NCBI GenBank assembly: GCA_025998595.1
Contig: BNWE01000006.1
Location: 1-32,301, forward strand
DNA: 32,301 nucleotides
Source of the DNA: Alphaproteobacteria bacterium
Lineage (GTDB): Bacteria > Pseudomonadota > Alphaproteobacteria > UBA3830
Direction of reading: 5' to 3'
Shown here: piece after piece, positions 1-8,712 of the stretch
How positions within the stretch are numbered: the first letter of the stretch is position 1
How the letters are laid out: each line of letters opens with the position of its first letter
Notes under the pieces: model-generated
The model's database searches: none
What the model saw: only the letters and a program-made list of their open reading frames with translations
Told to the model about the DNA's origin: nothing
Translations under genes and position numbers: made by a program

Positions 1-1950
1 CAAATATATCTTGGAGTCGGAGCACACGGCGTAGCTGCAGCAGCAAAAGTATATTTTAATAAGACTGTGGATGAGCTAACCATCGCCGAATGCGCATACC
101 TGGCGTCTCTGGCGAAAGGAGCAAATAATTATCATCCGGTAAAACACAAGAAAAAAGCCATAGAAAGACGAAACTGGCTGATTGATCGAATGCAGGAGGA
201 GAAATTCATTGAAAGCGATGAGGCCATCCAAGCAAAACAAGAAAAGCTGGAGATGGTTCAATCTGAAAAGACAGCCAATGCCGAATATCTTTCGGAGGAA
301 ATAAGAAAACATCTCATGGAAAAATTCCCCTCCTGTAGTTTGAACACAGATGGACTCATTATTCGCGGAACCATGGATGCAAGATTGCAGAATATAGCCT
401 ACAAATCCCTGAGAAAAGGTCTGGAAGATGTGGATAGAAAATTCGGCTGGAGAGGCCCTATCGGAAAAATCGATGTTGATGATGTAGATGATGACGACAT
501 AGCATCAGAATTAAAAACAATCGAAGCTCCTGCCGGGTCCGGAGAATTTCAGAGGGGCGTCGTAACCGAAAAACAGAAAAAGCAAATCAGCATAATAGCG
601 GAAAATGGAAAATCCGGAGAAATCGTCGACGCCGATATCCAATGGATAGGCGCCAAAGTAAATGTTGGCGATGTAATTCTGGTGTCGGAGGTAAATGAGA
701 GCGAGGATAAAAAAAGCGAAGAGAAAAAGAACGAGGATAAGAAATCAATCAAATTCAATGTGCATCAGGTGCCTTTTGTGCAGGGGGGCATTGTGGTAAT
801 GGAGGTGAACACCGGAAGAGTTCTCGCAATGCAGGGTGGTTACGATTTTTCCATAAGCGAATTCAATAGAGCTACTCAGGCCATGCGGCAATGCGGATCC
901 GTATTCAAGCCGTTTGTGTATCTTACTGCTTTGGAAAACGGTTTTTCTCCAAATTCTATTATTGATTCCGAAGCCATTGAAATTGACACCGGAGCTGCAA
1001 GTCTTTGGAGACCGAGAAATTATCACGGATCTCGGATAGATAAAATAACGCTGCGTAGGGCTCTGGAAAAATCGATAAATACGGCAACTGTGAGGGTAAC
1101 GCAGGAAGTCGGCATCGATAAAATCGCAAAAATGGCCAATCAATTTGGGATTTTTGAAAACATGCAACGACTTCTGTCCTATGCTTTGGGAGCAGGTGAG
1201 ACAACGCTGCTGAAAATAACCGCCGCCTATGCCATGATCGCCAACGGTGGAAAGCGCATCATACCAACAATGGTGGATTATGTGCAAGACAAAAGAGGAA
1301 ACACAATATACAGGATCACAGACCAATCGTCCGACTGTGATGCGGAATTTGACGTTGAGCATCCTCCGAAACTAAACGATTCTCGCCAACAGATATTGAG
1401 CGAACAGAGCATTTATCAGATGGTATCGATGCTGGAAGGAGTCATATTGCGCGGATCCGGAGGCAGTGCAAGAGTACTGGACATACCGGTCGCCGGCAAG
1501 ACGGGAACCAGTAACGAAAGTCGCGACACATGGTTCATTGGATTTACTCCGGACATAGCAGTGGGAGTATTCGTAGGTTTTGACGATCCTTCGAAGGGAT
1601 TGGGAAAAAATGCCACCGGAGCGTCTACGGCACTCCCAATTTTCATAAGCTTCATGACAGAAGCCAAGAAACTCCTCACGCCAAAACCATTTAGAATTCC
1701 TCATGGCATAAAACTCAGAAAAATCGATCTGGAAACCGGTGGAGCGCCTTTGGCCGGAGGAACTTCCATAATGGAGGCATTTAAAGAAGATGAGTACGAT
1801 GGCAAAAACGACATTGCATCGTCCGCCAGAAAAAAAAGTATTCTGAAGAAATTATCCGCAGAAGGAATAATCGAGCCATCCCAAGGTGATGATGCCTTTG
1901 ACAATACAGCCGAAGATCAAGAAAACATATCAATTCTTGGAATATATTAG
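1..1950 (+). CDS. mrcA: Class A penicillin-binding protein (PBP1a type), 5' end outside the window
   Basis: Bifunctional inner-membrane enzyme that polymerises lipid II and cross-links peptidoglycan stem peptides. The reading frame is open from the first base and begins with IYLGVGAHGVAAAAKVYF, the last part of a GT51 glycosyltransferase domain, so the membrane anchor and catalytic Glu are upstream of the window. The GTG at 67 is internal and not a start. An OB-like linker follows, carrying a Lys/Glu-rich stretch (SEDKKSEEKKNEDKKS, about 693-750). The transpeptidase domain then shows all three active-site motifs: SVFK (Ser codon at 898), SIN (1072) and KTGTS (Lys codon at 1498). The tail after about 1790 is charged and not conserved. 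The stop is followed within 4 bases by tandem repeats. Family assignment is firm; the symbol is by analogy. Confidence 0.95.
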   Translation, partial: QIYLGVGAHGVAAAAKVYFNKTVDELTIAECAYLASLAKGANNYHPVKHKKKAIERRNWLIDRMQEEKFIESDEAIQAKQEKLEMVQSEKTANAEYLSEEIRKHLMEKFPSCSLNTDGLIIRGTMDARLQNIAYKSLRKGLEDVDRKFGWRGPIGKIDVDDVDDDDIASELKTIEAPAGSGEFQRGVVTEKQKKQISIIAENGKSGEIVDADIQWIGAKVNVGDVILVSEVNESEDKKSEEKKNEDKKSIKFNVHQVPFVQGGIVVMEVNTGRVLAMQGGYDFSISEFNRATQAMRQCGSVFKPFVYLTALENGFSPNSIIDSEAIEIDTGAASLWRPRNYHGSRIDKITLRRALEKSINTATVRVTQEVGIDKIAKMANQFGIFENMQRLLSYALGAGETTLLKITAAYAMIANGGKRIIPTMVDYVQDKRGNTIYRITDQSSDCDAEFDVEHPPKLNDSRQQILSEQSIYQMVSMLEGVILRGSGGSARVLDIPVAGKTGTSNESRDTWFIGFTPDIAVGVFVGFDDPSKGLGKNATGASTALPIFISFMTEAKKLLTPKPFRIPHGIKLRKIDLETGGAPLAGGTSIMEAFKEDEYDGKNDIASSARKKSILKKLSAEGIIEPSQGDDAFDNTAEDQENISILGIY

Positions 1951-1954
1951 CCAG

Positions 1955-1996
1955 CCAACGTGACGCTGCCAACGTGACGTTGCCAACGTGACGTTG
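1955..1996. repeat. 14-bp tandem repeat, three copies
   Basis: Three consecutive copies of CCAACGTGACGYTG begin at 1955, 1969 and 1983 and run into GGATCC. Fragments of the same word occur at 5335-5352 inside the end of glyS (CCAATGTGACGTTGGATCC) and near 22609-22622 (CGTGACGCTGGATCC), so this is part of a dispersed family rather than a purely local expansion. Confidence 0.85.
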
Positions 1997-2033
1997 GATC
2001 CGTTTTCTAGAGCTTCTGAATTGTATGCGAGCT

Positions 2034-2300
2034 GTAACTTCGATGTCGAAGCCGTTTCGGCAAAAGTAAACGCATGTCCTGCAAGGACCGTGACGCTGGA
2101 CCCGTTTTCTAGGTAACTTCGATGTCGAAGCTGCCTCAGCAAAAGTAAATGCATGTCCTGCAAGGACCGTGACGTTGGACCCGTTTTCTAGGTAACTTCG
2201 ATGTCGAAGCTGCCTCAGCAAAAGTAAATGCATGTCCTGCAAGGACCGTGACGCTGGACCCGTTTTCTAGGTAACTTCGATGTTGAAGTTGCTTCAGTTT
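2034..2300. repeat. 79-bp tandem repeat array between mrcA and glyQ
   Basis: The unit starts with GTAACTTCGATGTCGAAG at 2034, 2113, 2192 and 2271, an exact 79-bp period: three full units plus a decayed fourth. Each unit contains two palindromes, CTTCGA-TG-TCGAAG and GTCCTGCAAGGAC, and ends in GTGACGYTGGACCCG. The copies differ at only a few positions, so expansion looks recent. Open frames across it on the minus strand are by-products of the 79-bp periodicity. The unit is related to the 14-bp repeat just upstream and shares the 13-bp palindrome with 12825-12837. Confidence 0.9.
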
Positions 2301-2361
2301 CAGTATTGAAGATAGCGCTCGCATACGCTATTGTCATACTAGTTTTTGGTGGAGAGTTTTT

Positions 2362-3234
2362 ATGAAAAGCTTTCAGGAAATAATTTTTTCGCTGAGCAGC
2401 TATTGGGGAGCATATGGATGCGCCATTCTGCAGCCATATGATATGGAAGTCGGCGCCGGAACATTTAGTCCCAACACGTTTATGCGCGCGTTAGGAAAAG
2501 GAAAGTGGAGCGCCGCCTATGTCCAGCCGTCACGACGTCCTGCCGATGGACGCTACGGAGAAAATCCCAATAGAGTCGGCAAACACCATCAATTTCAGGT
2601 TGTGATTAAGCCATCCCCAGATGACATACAGGATATCTATCTAAAAAGCCTAGAAGTTGTCGGCATAGATTATAAATTACACGATATTCGCTTTGTGGAA
2701 GACGATTGGGAAAGTCCGACACTGGGTGCTGCTGGTCTCGGATGGGAAGTCTGGTGCGACGGAATGGAAATCACACAATTCACGTATTTTCAACAGGTTG
2801 GTGGCTTTAACTGTGATCCGGTAACCGTTGAGCTTACTTACGGATTGGAAAGACTTGCCATGTTTCTCCAGAGAGTTGATAACGTATACGATCTCAATTG
2901 GAATGGAAAAGAAGGCGCAGAAAAAATTACCTACCGAAATGTTTGCTTTCAACAGGAGGTTGAATTCTCCAAATATTCGTTTGAACATGCCGACGTGGAA
3001 GGCTTAAAACGTCATTTTGAAGATGCAGAAAAAGAATGCGCAAATCTTGCGGAAAAGCAACTGGCACTTCCGGCCTATGACCAATGCATGAAGGCCAGTC
3101 ATCTGTTTAATCTAATGGATTCTCGCGGAGCTCTGAGCGTTGCCGAAAGAGTCGATCGCATAGCACGAGTGAGAGCGCTTGCGAAAATGTGCTGCAAAGC
3201 GCAAGTCGAAAACGAAAATTCATTTCAAGGATAA
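2362..3234 (+). CDS. glyQ: Glycyl-tRNA synthetase alpha subunit
   Basis: Catalytic subunit of the bacterial (alpha-beta)2 glycyl-tRNA synthetase, a cytoplasmic class II enzyme charging tRNA-Gly. At 290 residues it is close to the usual length of about 300. Conserved blocks are plain: [20 protein letters not shown] near residue 15, then [39 protein letters not shown] and the class II motif 3 helix [14 protein letters not shown]. The ATG is preceded by GGAGAG at normal spacing. glyS follows after 5 bases, so the two are one transcription unit. The gene starts about 60 bp after the 79-bp repeat array, which therefore lies in its leader or promoter region. Confidence 0.97.
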   Translation: MKSFQEIIFSLSSYWGAYGCAILQPYDMEVGAGTFSPNTFMRALGKGKWSAAYVQPSRRPADGRYGENPNRVGKHHQFQVVIKPSPDDIQDIYLKSLEVVGIDYKLHDIRFVEDDWESPTLGAAGLGWEVWCDGMEITQFTYFQQVGGFNCDPVTVELTYGLERLAMFLQRVDNVYDLNWNGKEGAEKITYRNVCFQQEVEFSKYSFEHADVEGLKRHFEDAEKECANLAEKQLALPAYDQCMKASHLFNLMDSRGALSVAERVDRIARVRALAKMCCKAQVENENSFQG

Positions 3235-3239
3235 ATATC

Positions 3240-5381
3240 ATGAGTGTAAATGAAGAAAATTTTCTGCTGGAATTAATGGTCGAAGAGGTTCCCGCAATGT
3301 TTCAGGCGAACGCCATAGAAAATCTAAGAGACATAATCGTCGGAAAATTAGAAAAAAATAGAATTCGATATGAAAACGTAAAGGCATATATATCTCCCCG
3401 AAGAATGGTGTTCATGGCAAAAATGGATCCACAAATTTCCGCGTTTACCGAGGAGAAAAAGGGACCGCAAACATCTGCTCCGGCCGAAGTGGTCGATAAG
3501 TTTCTGAAATCGCTGGGAGTTTCACGCGACGATTGCTGTGAAAAAGTCATAGATAAAAAGACTTTTATCGTTGCAAATGTCAGTCATCCGCAGCAGTCAA
3601 CGAAAGATTTGCTGGAGAATATCGTCATAACATCAATTGCCGAAATCCAATGGAAAAAGTCGATGCATTGGCGAGATCATTCGTTCAACTTCGTCAGACC
3701 TCTTCGAAATATCCTTTGTATATTCTGTGATGAACATGTGAAGATGGAATTCAAGGAAACAAATCTGCAATCCAATAATTATACTTTTGGCCATCGTTTC
3801 ATGCATACTGGAAAGATTTCGGTTAAAAATCCAAATGATTATATGAAAAAAATGAAAGAATCATTTGTGGTTGTCGATCCGGCGGAAAGAAAAAAAATAA
3901 TTCTGGAGGGATTCGAAAAGATTTCCACGAAAAATGATGTTTCCATAGAAATAACCGGTCGTCTTCTGGAAGAGGTGGTCGGACTCGTGGAAAATCCAGT
4001 TGTGCTGCTGGGACAGATTCCCGAAAAGTTCATGAAACTTCCGGAAGAGGCTTTGATAACGCCTATGCGAGTCCACCAGAGATATTTTCCGGTTCGCAAA
4101 GGCCAGAAGCTCGCTCCTTTTTTTGCGTTTGTTTCCAATAACTTAACTGCAGACGGCGGAAAAGAAATAATAAAGGGAAACGAGCGCGTGCTAAATGCTC
4201 GCCTATCGGACGCGCTGTTCTTCTACGAAACGGATTTGCAAAAACCGCTGGAATCACATTTGGAAAATCTGAAGAAAATAGCTTTCAACGAAAAATTGGG
4301 GACTGTCTTCGATAGAATCATGAGAGTTTGTGATGTGTGCGATCTCATCTGGGACGATATTAGCCAAACTGCCGAAAATTTTCACGGGTTATCTAAAGAT
4401 AATGTTCAGTTTTTATTGAAGCGCACCGCCGTACTATCCAAGTGCGATTTGTCGACATATATGGTGAGTGAGTTTCCGGAACTTCAGGGAATTATGGGAA
4501 GCTACTACGCTGCTCAGCAGGGAGAACATGAATCCATATGCGCCGCCATAGGGGAGCAATACAAAACCATTGACGAAATTAACTCGCCGCTGGGTGCTCT
4601 ATTTTCTCTGGCGGATAAAATAGAAATTATCACGAGTTTCTTTGCAATTGGAAAGGAACCGACCGGCTCGAAGGATCCGTTTGCACTGCGAAGAGCTGCC
4701 ATTGGACTAATAAGAATCATAAGAAAATACAATATCTCGTTGGATTTGTACGGAGTAATCCAAAAAACTTTTGAGAAGCTCAATTCTAGTTTTGAAGGGC
4801 TTAATCCGAATACCGTTGAGTCCGCATATTCTTTTATAATGGAAAGATTGAAAGTCACACTCAAGGAGTCCGGAATCTCGCACGAAATTGTTGCATCTGT
4901 TATTGCTGCTGAAAAAAACACGACATCAAAAAAGGATATCAATCGTATATTTGATAAGGCCGAGGTTTTAAATCAAACATTGCAAAGCGCCGAAGGAGAA
5001 AATTTGATTTCCTGCTATAGAAGATCGAAAAATATTCTGGATCCATACGAAAAAGAAAATCCTTCCGGCGAAATTCATTGTGATAGGTCGTTGTGTGTGG
5101 AACAGTGCGAATACGATTTGCTAGATGCATTGGATAGTCTAGAACTTTCGTTGGATGCAGTCGAAGGTTCAAATTTGGATTTTTGCGAGAAACTTCGGAA
5201 AAAGATAAGTCTTTGTGCTTCCATCGAAAAAAAGACTACTACTTTCTTCGAAGATATATTGATAAATGTTGATGATGAAAAACTTAGACGCAACCGAATA
5301 AGCATTCTCCAAAAACTTACGTCGATTTTCGACCAATGTGACGTTGGATCCGTTTGTGGTTCTTGCAGAACTGGAGCTTAG
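3240..5381 (+). CDS. glyS: Glycyl-tRNA synthetase beta subunit
   Basis: Beta subunit of glycyl-tRNA synthetase, with tRNA-binding and DALR-type anticodon-binding regions. The start at 3240 (MSVNEENFLLELMVEEVPA) is chosen because it gives the family's LLLEIGTEEIPA-type N-terminus, has AAGGA just upstream and sits 5 bases after glyQ; an open frame from 3189 overlaps glyQ and lacks this support. Length is 713 residues. The DALR region is visible as LRRNRISILQKLTSIF near the end. The usual ending (VADFS-type) is missing: after IFDQ the protein reads CDVGSVCGSCRTGA, encoded by a copy of the dispersed repeat CCAATGTGACGTTGGATCC. The last dozen residues therefore look like repeat DNA captured as coding sequence. 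Confidence 0.96.
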   Translation: MSVNEENFLLELMVEEVPAMFQANAIENLRDIIVGKLEKNRIRYENVKAYISPRRMVFMAKMDPQISAFTEEKKGPQTSAPAEVVDKFLKSLGVSRDDCCEKVIDKKTFIVANVSHPQQSTKDLLENIVITSIAEIQWKKSMHWRDHSFNFVRPLRNILCIFCDEHVKMEFKETNLQSNNYTFGHRFMHTGKISVKNPNDYMKKMKESFVVVDPAERKKIILEGFEKISTKNDVSIEITGRLLEEVVGLVENPVVLLGQIPEKFMKLPEEALITPMRVHQRYFPVRKGQKLAPFFAFVSNNLTADGGKEIIKGNERVLNARLSDALFFYETDLQKPLESHLENLKKIAFNEKLGTVFDRIMRVCDVCDLIWDDISQTAENFHGLSKDNVQFLLKRTAVLSKCDLSTYMVSEFPELQGIMGSYYAAQQGEHESICAAIGEQYKTIDEINSPLGALFSLADKIEIITSFFAIGKEPTGSKDPFALRRAAIGLIRIIRKYNISLDLYGVIQKTFEKLNSSFEGLNPNTVESAYSFIMERLKVTLKESGISHEIVASVIAAEKNTTSKKDINRIFDKAEVLNQTLQSAEGENLISCYRRSKNILDPYEKENPSGEIHCDRSLCVEQCEYDLLDALDSLELSLDAVEGSNLDFCEKLRKKISLCASIEKKTTTFFEDILINVDDEKLRRNRISILQKLTSIFDQCDVGSVCGSCRTGA

Positions 5382-5440
5382 GAATTGTTACTGAATAAAA
5401 TGGACAAATAATATCGTAACAAGGAAACGAGTGGTTTTTC

Positions 5441-5535
5441 CTGGATCCCTACGTTGCCACGCTCCTCTGAATGAGTGGTTGCACCACAGGCGTTTACCGA
5501 ATAGCGCGTGTGCTGCAACCACCGTATGGATCCAG
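5441..5535. repeat. 95-bp inverted-repeat (MITE-like) element
   Basis: Outer arms CTGGATCCCTACG (5441-5453) and CGTATGGATCCAG (5523-5535) are near-perfect inverted repeats. Inside, GTGGTTGCA and TGCAACCAC form a second inverted pair. A close copy lies in reverse orientation at 15538-15630. Partial copies share CTGGATCC plus GCTCCTCTGGATGACG-like words at 8559-8593, 24746-24785, 25115-25154, 25216-25246 and 26869-26904. No open reading frame is convincing, so it would be non-autonomous. Confidence 0.8.
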
Positions 5536-5590
5536 AAATACAATTTTCCATCTTATATATATCCAGCTTCCTACTCGGCAGGATTTGCGT

Positions 5591-6205
5591 TCAGCGCTGG
5601 ATTCGCCTTTCCCTAATTGCATCTATAGCTTCGACAGCTTCATCTCGCACTTGTACATCAGGATCATTGAGCATAGGAGTTAATGTATTAACAATCCCCT
5701 GCCTCAAGTTAGGATTCGTTGCACAAATACTACATAAATTATCGATGGCGTAAAATCGCACACTGCTCTCAGGATCCTTGAGCAGAGGAGTTAGCATATC
5801 AACAATCATTGGCGCCAAGTTATGATTCACAATCCCAATATTACGTAAAGCATGGAAAGCGTTATATTGCACACTGTCCACAGGATCCTTGAGTAGAGGA
5901 GTTAGTATATCAAAAATCCTCGGAGCAAAGTTGTTAGGATTCGTTGTCCCAATCTCACATAAAGCATGGAAAGCGCCTTCTTGCACACAGCCATTAGGAT
6001 CCTTGAGTAGAGGAGTTAGTATATCAACAATCCTCTGCGTCAAGTTAGGATTCCATGCACCAATCTTACCTAATTCACTGCTAAGCTGCGCGGTTAGCCT
6101 TTGCACACGAGCCTCTTCAGTTGGATTCTTTTCTGAGGCACAAACTTCGAACGGCGCAGATGACATCATTATCATTACACATGCGCTATATATCAGTTTT
6201 TTCAT
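5591..6205 (-). CDS. Secreted HEAT-repeat protein
   Basis: A 204-residue protein with a cleavable signal peptide (MKKLIYSACVMIMMSSAPFEVCA) and then four HEAT-like repeats of 37-38 residues. Each repeat has the pattern ILTPLLKDP, xxVQxxAFHAL, NIG (LTPLLKDPNGCVQEGAFHAL in the first). DNA for successive repeats recurs every 111-114 bp (anchor GATCCTTGAG at 5773, 5884 and 5998; a diverged copy at 5662). Such solenoids are protein-binding scaffolds; the partner is unknown. The start is the ATG at 6205 because GGAGAAG lies just upstream; an in-frame start at 6250 would add 15 residues and precede this ribosome site. Leader and signal-peptide codons are almost identical to those of the gene at 26133-26546, whose mature protein is unrelated. 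Confidence 0.85.
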   Translation of the reverse strand: MKKLIYSACVMIMMSSAPFEVCASEKNPTEEARVQRLTAQLSSELGKIGAWNPNLTQRIVDILTPLLKDPNGCVQEGAFHALCEIGTTNPNNFAPRIFDILTPLLKDPVDSVQYNAFHALRNIGIVNHNLAPMIVDMLTPLLKDPESSVRFYAIDNLCSICATNPNLRQGIVNTLTPMLNDPDVQVRDEAVEAIDAIRERRIQR

Positions 6206-6241
6206 TTTTCTTCTCCTATATTGTAAAAAAACATAATAGTA

Positions 6242-6270
6242 AGTATGCACTCAAAAAACAAAAAAGTCAA
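6242..6270 (-). promoter_or_regulatory. Putative sigma-70 promoter for the HEAT-repeat gene
   Basis: On the minus strand TTGACT (6265-6270) is separated by a 17-base T-rich spacer from CATACT (6242-6247). It lies about 40 bases upstream of the ATG at 6205. The -35 box is good and the -10 box weak. Confidence 0.5.
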
Positions 6271-6470
6271 GCAATTTTGAGAAAAAGATACATAAAAATT
6301 TTTAGGTTTTTGCGAGAAAAAACTCACGCATGGATCTGCTTCAGCAAAAATAGACGTAGCTAGCGTCACGCTGGATCAAGCAAGTTTGCTTACGAAACAC
6401 GTATCGCAAACATCTGGATTGTTCTTATCAGGTATGTTAAAACTGTTTCGGTTGTTTAGGTGTAATTGAT

Positions 6471-8501
6471 ATGTTTAAGAAAATGATCTGCATTGGATTG
6501 TTGTCCCTTGCTTTTGTGTGTGATGCGCAGGAATCGAATAAATCGGAATCCAATTCCGCTGTAAAAAAGACCGCAAAACCTGCGAAAAATCCCGCAAATA
6601 CTTTGATTCCTCGAAAGGTTCTGCTGGCGAAGCCAGATCGCTTTTGCGTTTCCATGAATCATGCCGGAGATAAAATCGCCTATGTCGCCCGGAAGGGTGA
6701 TCAGGTTGAAGTTCGCGTTGAAGATTTGTCCGGCAAATTGCTGAACAAGTTTTCCATAAAACCTACCCGTGGTCTCAATGAGATGGGGCTAGTGTGGATG
6801 TTTACCGGAAACCATATCCTTGTGCCTCAGGATGAAAACGGTGATGAGAATTACCAAATCTATTGTCTCGATGTTGCGACTGGGAAATCGAAAAATCTAA
6901 CTCCGTTCAATGGAGCAAAGTCATCTCCGGAGAAAATAAGTAAAAAATATCCGCAGGACGTTATAATCGCCTGCAATAAGGATGATGCGCAGTGGTTCGA
7001 CGCCTATCGTGTTAACATTATTACCAGAAAAATCGATCTGGTTTTTAAAAACAGAGTATACGGTGAGCTCATCTTTGATTCGGATTTGAATCTGAGAATT
7101 GCCAACAAGACTTTGCAGGATGGAAGCGAAGAGATTCATGCATTGCACAATGGTAAGTTCGAATTATTCAAAAAAGTACCGTTTGAAGATACCAAAAACA
7201 GTAAGTCGTTATTTTTTAGTTCGGATTGCAAGACTTTTTATGCACTGGATTCGTCTGGAAAAGATAAAAATGCACTTGTGGCCTACGATTTAGAAAATAA
7301 GACGTCCAAAATGCTTTATACAAGCGATCTAGCGGATATAAGTTCCATCGATACTGATCCAAATACTCGTGCTCCTCGAGCAGTTGTTGTCAATTATCTA
7401 AAACCGGAGATTTTTGCTTTGGATCCGTCTGTCGCGAAAGATATGGAATATTTAAAATCAAAATCCGAAGGCGCAACCGTAAATATATTGGAGAAAAACG
7501 ACAAGAACAATATCTGGCTAGTGGCGTTTTCCAGTCCGACCATGTCAACGAAATACTATCTGTACAGAAGAGATGAGAAAAACAATCGTCCATTATCGCT
7601 GAAATATTTGTTCGCTTCTCAACCGGAGCTGGATAAATATAAGCTGCAGGAAATGACTCCGGTCGTTATAAAATCGCGGGACGGACTTGATTTTGTTTGC
7701 TATCTCACAAAAGCGTTCAATTTTAAAGAAGGCAGTCAATCAAAAATGGTTGTGTTTGTTCATGGCGGACCATGGGCACGCGATGGTTTTGGTTTCGATA
7801 AAACGGCGCAGTTGCTGGCCAATCGCGGATACTCCGTTCTGCAAATAAACTACAGAGGATCCACTGGATTTGGTAAGGCTTTTACCAATGCCATCAATCA
7901 TAATCTCGATAAGGTTCGCAATGACATAATAGACGGCGTCAATTGGGCGATAGAAAACAAAATTGCAGACAAAAAACAAATTGCAATTATGGGAGGGAGT
8001 TTCGGCGGATACTCGACGTTGGCGGGATTGGCCTTCACTCCGGACGTGTTCTGCTGTGGCGTCGATGTAGTCGGTCCATCGAATTGGATAACATTATTTA
8101 AAAAAGTGCCACCATACTGGATTCCTCATATGGTGGGGTGGTACAGGTGTGCCGGAGATCCTCGCACGGAAGAAGGGCGAGCTGAATTGCTAGCCAATTC
8201 CCCAATTACCAGAGTAAAAAACATCAAGAAACCGCTTGTTATATTTCAGGGAGAACATGATCCTCGAGTGAATAAGGCAGAATCTGATCAAATGGTTGCT
8301 GACATGAAAAAAAATGGCCTGAATGTTGTGTATGTTTTATATCCGGACGAGGGACACGGCTTCCTTCGCGAACCAAATTCCATATCTTACTTGGCGATAA
8401 CCGAGAAGTTTCTGTCGAGAGTACTTGGGGGGTGGTTTGAATCGATCCACGAAAAAGAATTGGAAGGATCTTCCCACCAAGTCCTGGAGGGAAAAATCTA
8501 G
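6471..8501 (+). CDS. Secreted S9 family (prolyl oligopeptidase-like) serine peptidase
   Basis: A 676-residue peptidase with an N-terminal signal peptide (MFKKMICIGLLSLAFVCDAQ), a Lys/Ala/Pro-rich linker, a beta-propeller-like region over roughly residues 45-400 and a C-terminal alpha/beta-hydrolase domain. The nucleophile motif is GGSFGGYS with Ser510; the catalytic Asp is D597 in GEHDPRVN and the His is H629 in DEGHGF. WARDGFG and NYRGSTGFGKAF before the nucleophile are typical of the acylaminoacyl-peptidase/dipeptidyl-peptidase branch. It probably degrades peptides in the periplasm. AGGTG lies upstream of the ATG. The 3' end has no obvious terminator; a GTGCATATGCAC palindrome followed by T residues lies about 105 bases downstream. 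Confidence 0.93.
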   Translation: MFKKMICIGLLSLAFVCDAQESNKSESNSAVKKTAKPAKNPANTLIPRKVLLAKPDRFCVSMNHAGDKIAYVARKGDQVEVRVEDLSGKLLNKFSIKPTRGLNEMGLVWMFTGNHILVPQDENGDENYQIYCLDVATGKSKNLTPFNGAKSSPEKISKKYPQDVIIACNKDDAQWFDAYRVNIITRKIDLVFKNRVYGELIFDSDLNLRIANKTLQDGSEEIHALHNGKFELFKKVPFEDTKNSKSLFFSSDCKTFYALDSSGKDKNALVAYDLENKTSKMLYTSDLADISSIDTDPNTRAPRAVVVNYLKPEIFALDPSVAKDMEYLKSKSEGATVNILEKNDKNNIWLVAFSSPTMSTKYYLYRRDEKNNRPLSLKYLFASQPELDKYKLQEMTPVVIKSRDGLDFVCYLTKAFNFKEGSQSKMVVFVHGGPWARDGFGFDKTAQLLANRGYSVLQINYRGSTGFGKAFTNAINHNLDKVRNDIIDGVNWAIENKIADKKQIAIMGGSFGGYSTLAGLAFTPDVFCCGVDVVGPSNWITLFKKVPPYWIPHMVGWYRCAGDPRTEEGRAELLANSPITRVKNIKKPLVIFQGEHDPRVNKAESDQMVADMKKNGLNVVYVLYPDEGHGFLREPNSISYLAITEKFLSRVLGGWFESIHEKELEGSSHQVLEGKI

Positions 8502-8558
8502 TCCGAGCCGAACGACTGAACAGTGGCATTTAATTCTCCAGAGAAACAGATTTTTCAA

Positions 8559-8593
8559 CTGGGTCCCGACATTGCTACGCTCCTCTGGACGAC
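8559..8593 (+). repeat. Dispersed GCTCCTCTGGA repeat, partial copy
   Basis: CTGGGTCCCGACATTGCTAC followed by GCTCCTCTGGACGAC resembles the left half of the inverted-repeat element at 5441 and the copies around the GIY-YIG gene. It sits between the S9 peptidase gene and the next gene. Confidence 0.6.
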
Positions 8594-8712
8594 TGAAAGC
8601 AGTTGTGCATATGCACTTTTTATTGTAACTTCTGGCTGTAAGGTTTAATGAGTTTGTTATTTCGATGTGTGTACATTGAGAGACTTTCGAGCCGTTCAGA
8701 TGAGGAAAATTC

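Noticed and set aside
745..1362. 205-codon minus-strand frame inside mrcA
   Set aside because: It is fully antisense to a well-supported transpeptidase domain and has no recognisable motif.
2034..2300. CRISPR array
   Set aside because: The whole 79-bp unit repeats without unique spacers, there are only three to four copies, and no cas genes are present.
1781..2324. Overlapping minus-strand frames of 62-153 codons across the repeat array
   Set aside because: They translate the 79-bp repeats, repeating the same peptide block, and lack independent ribosome sites or homology-like features.
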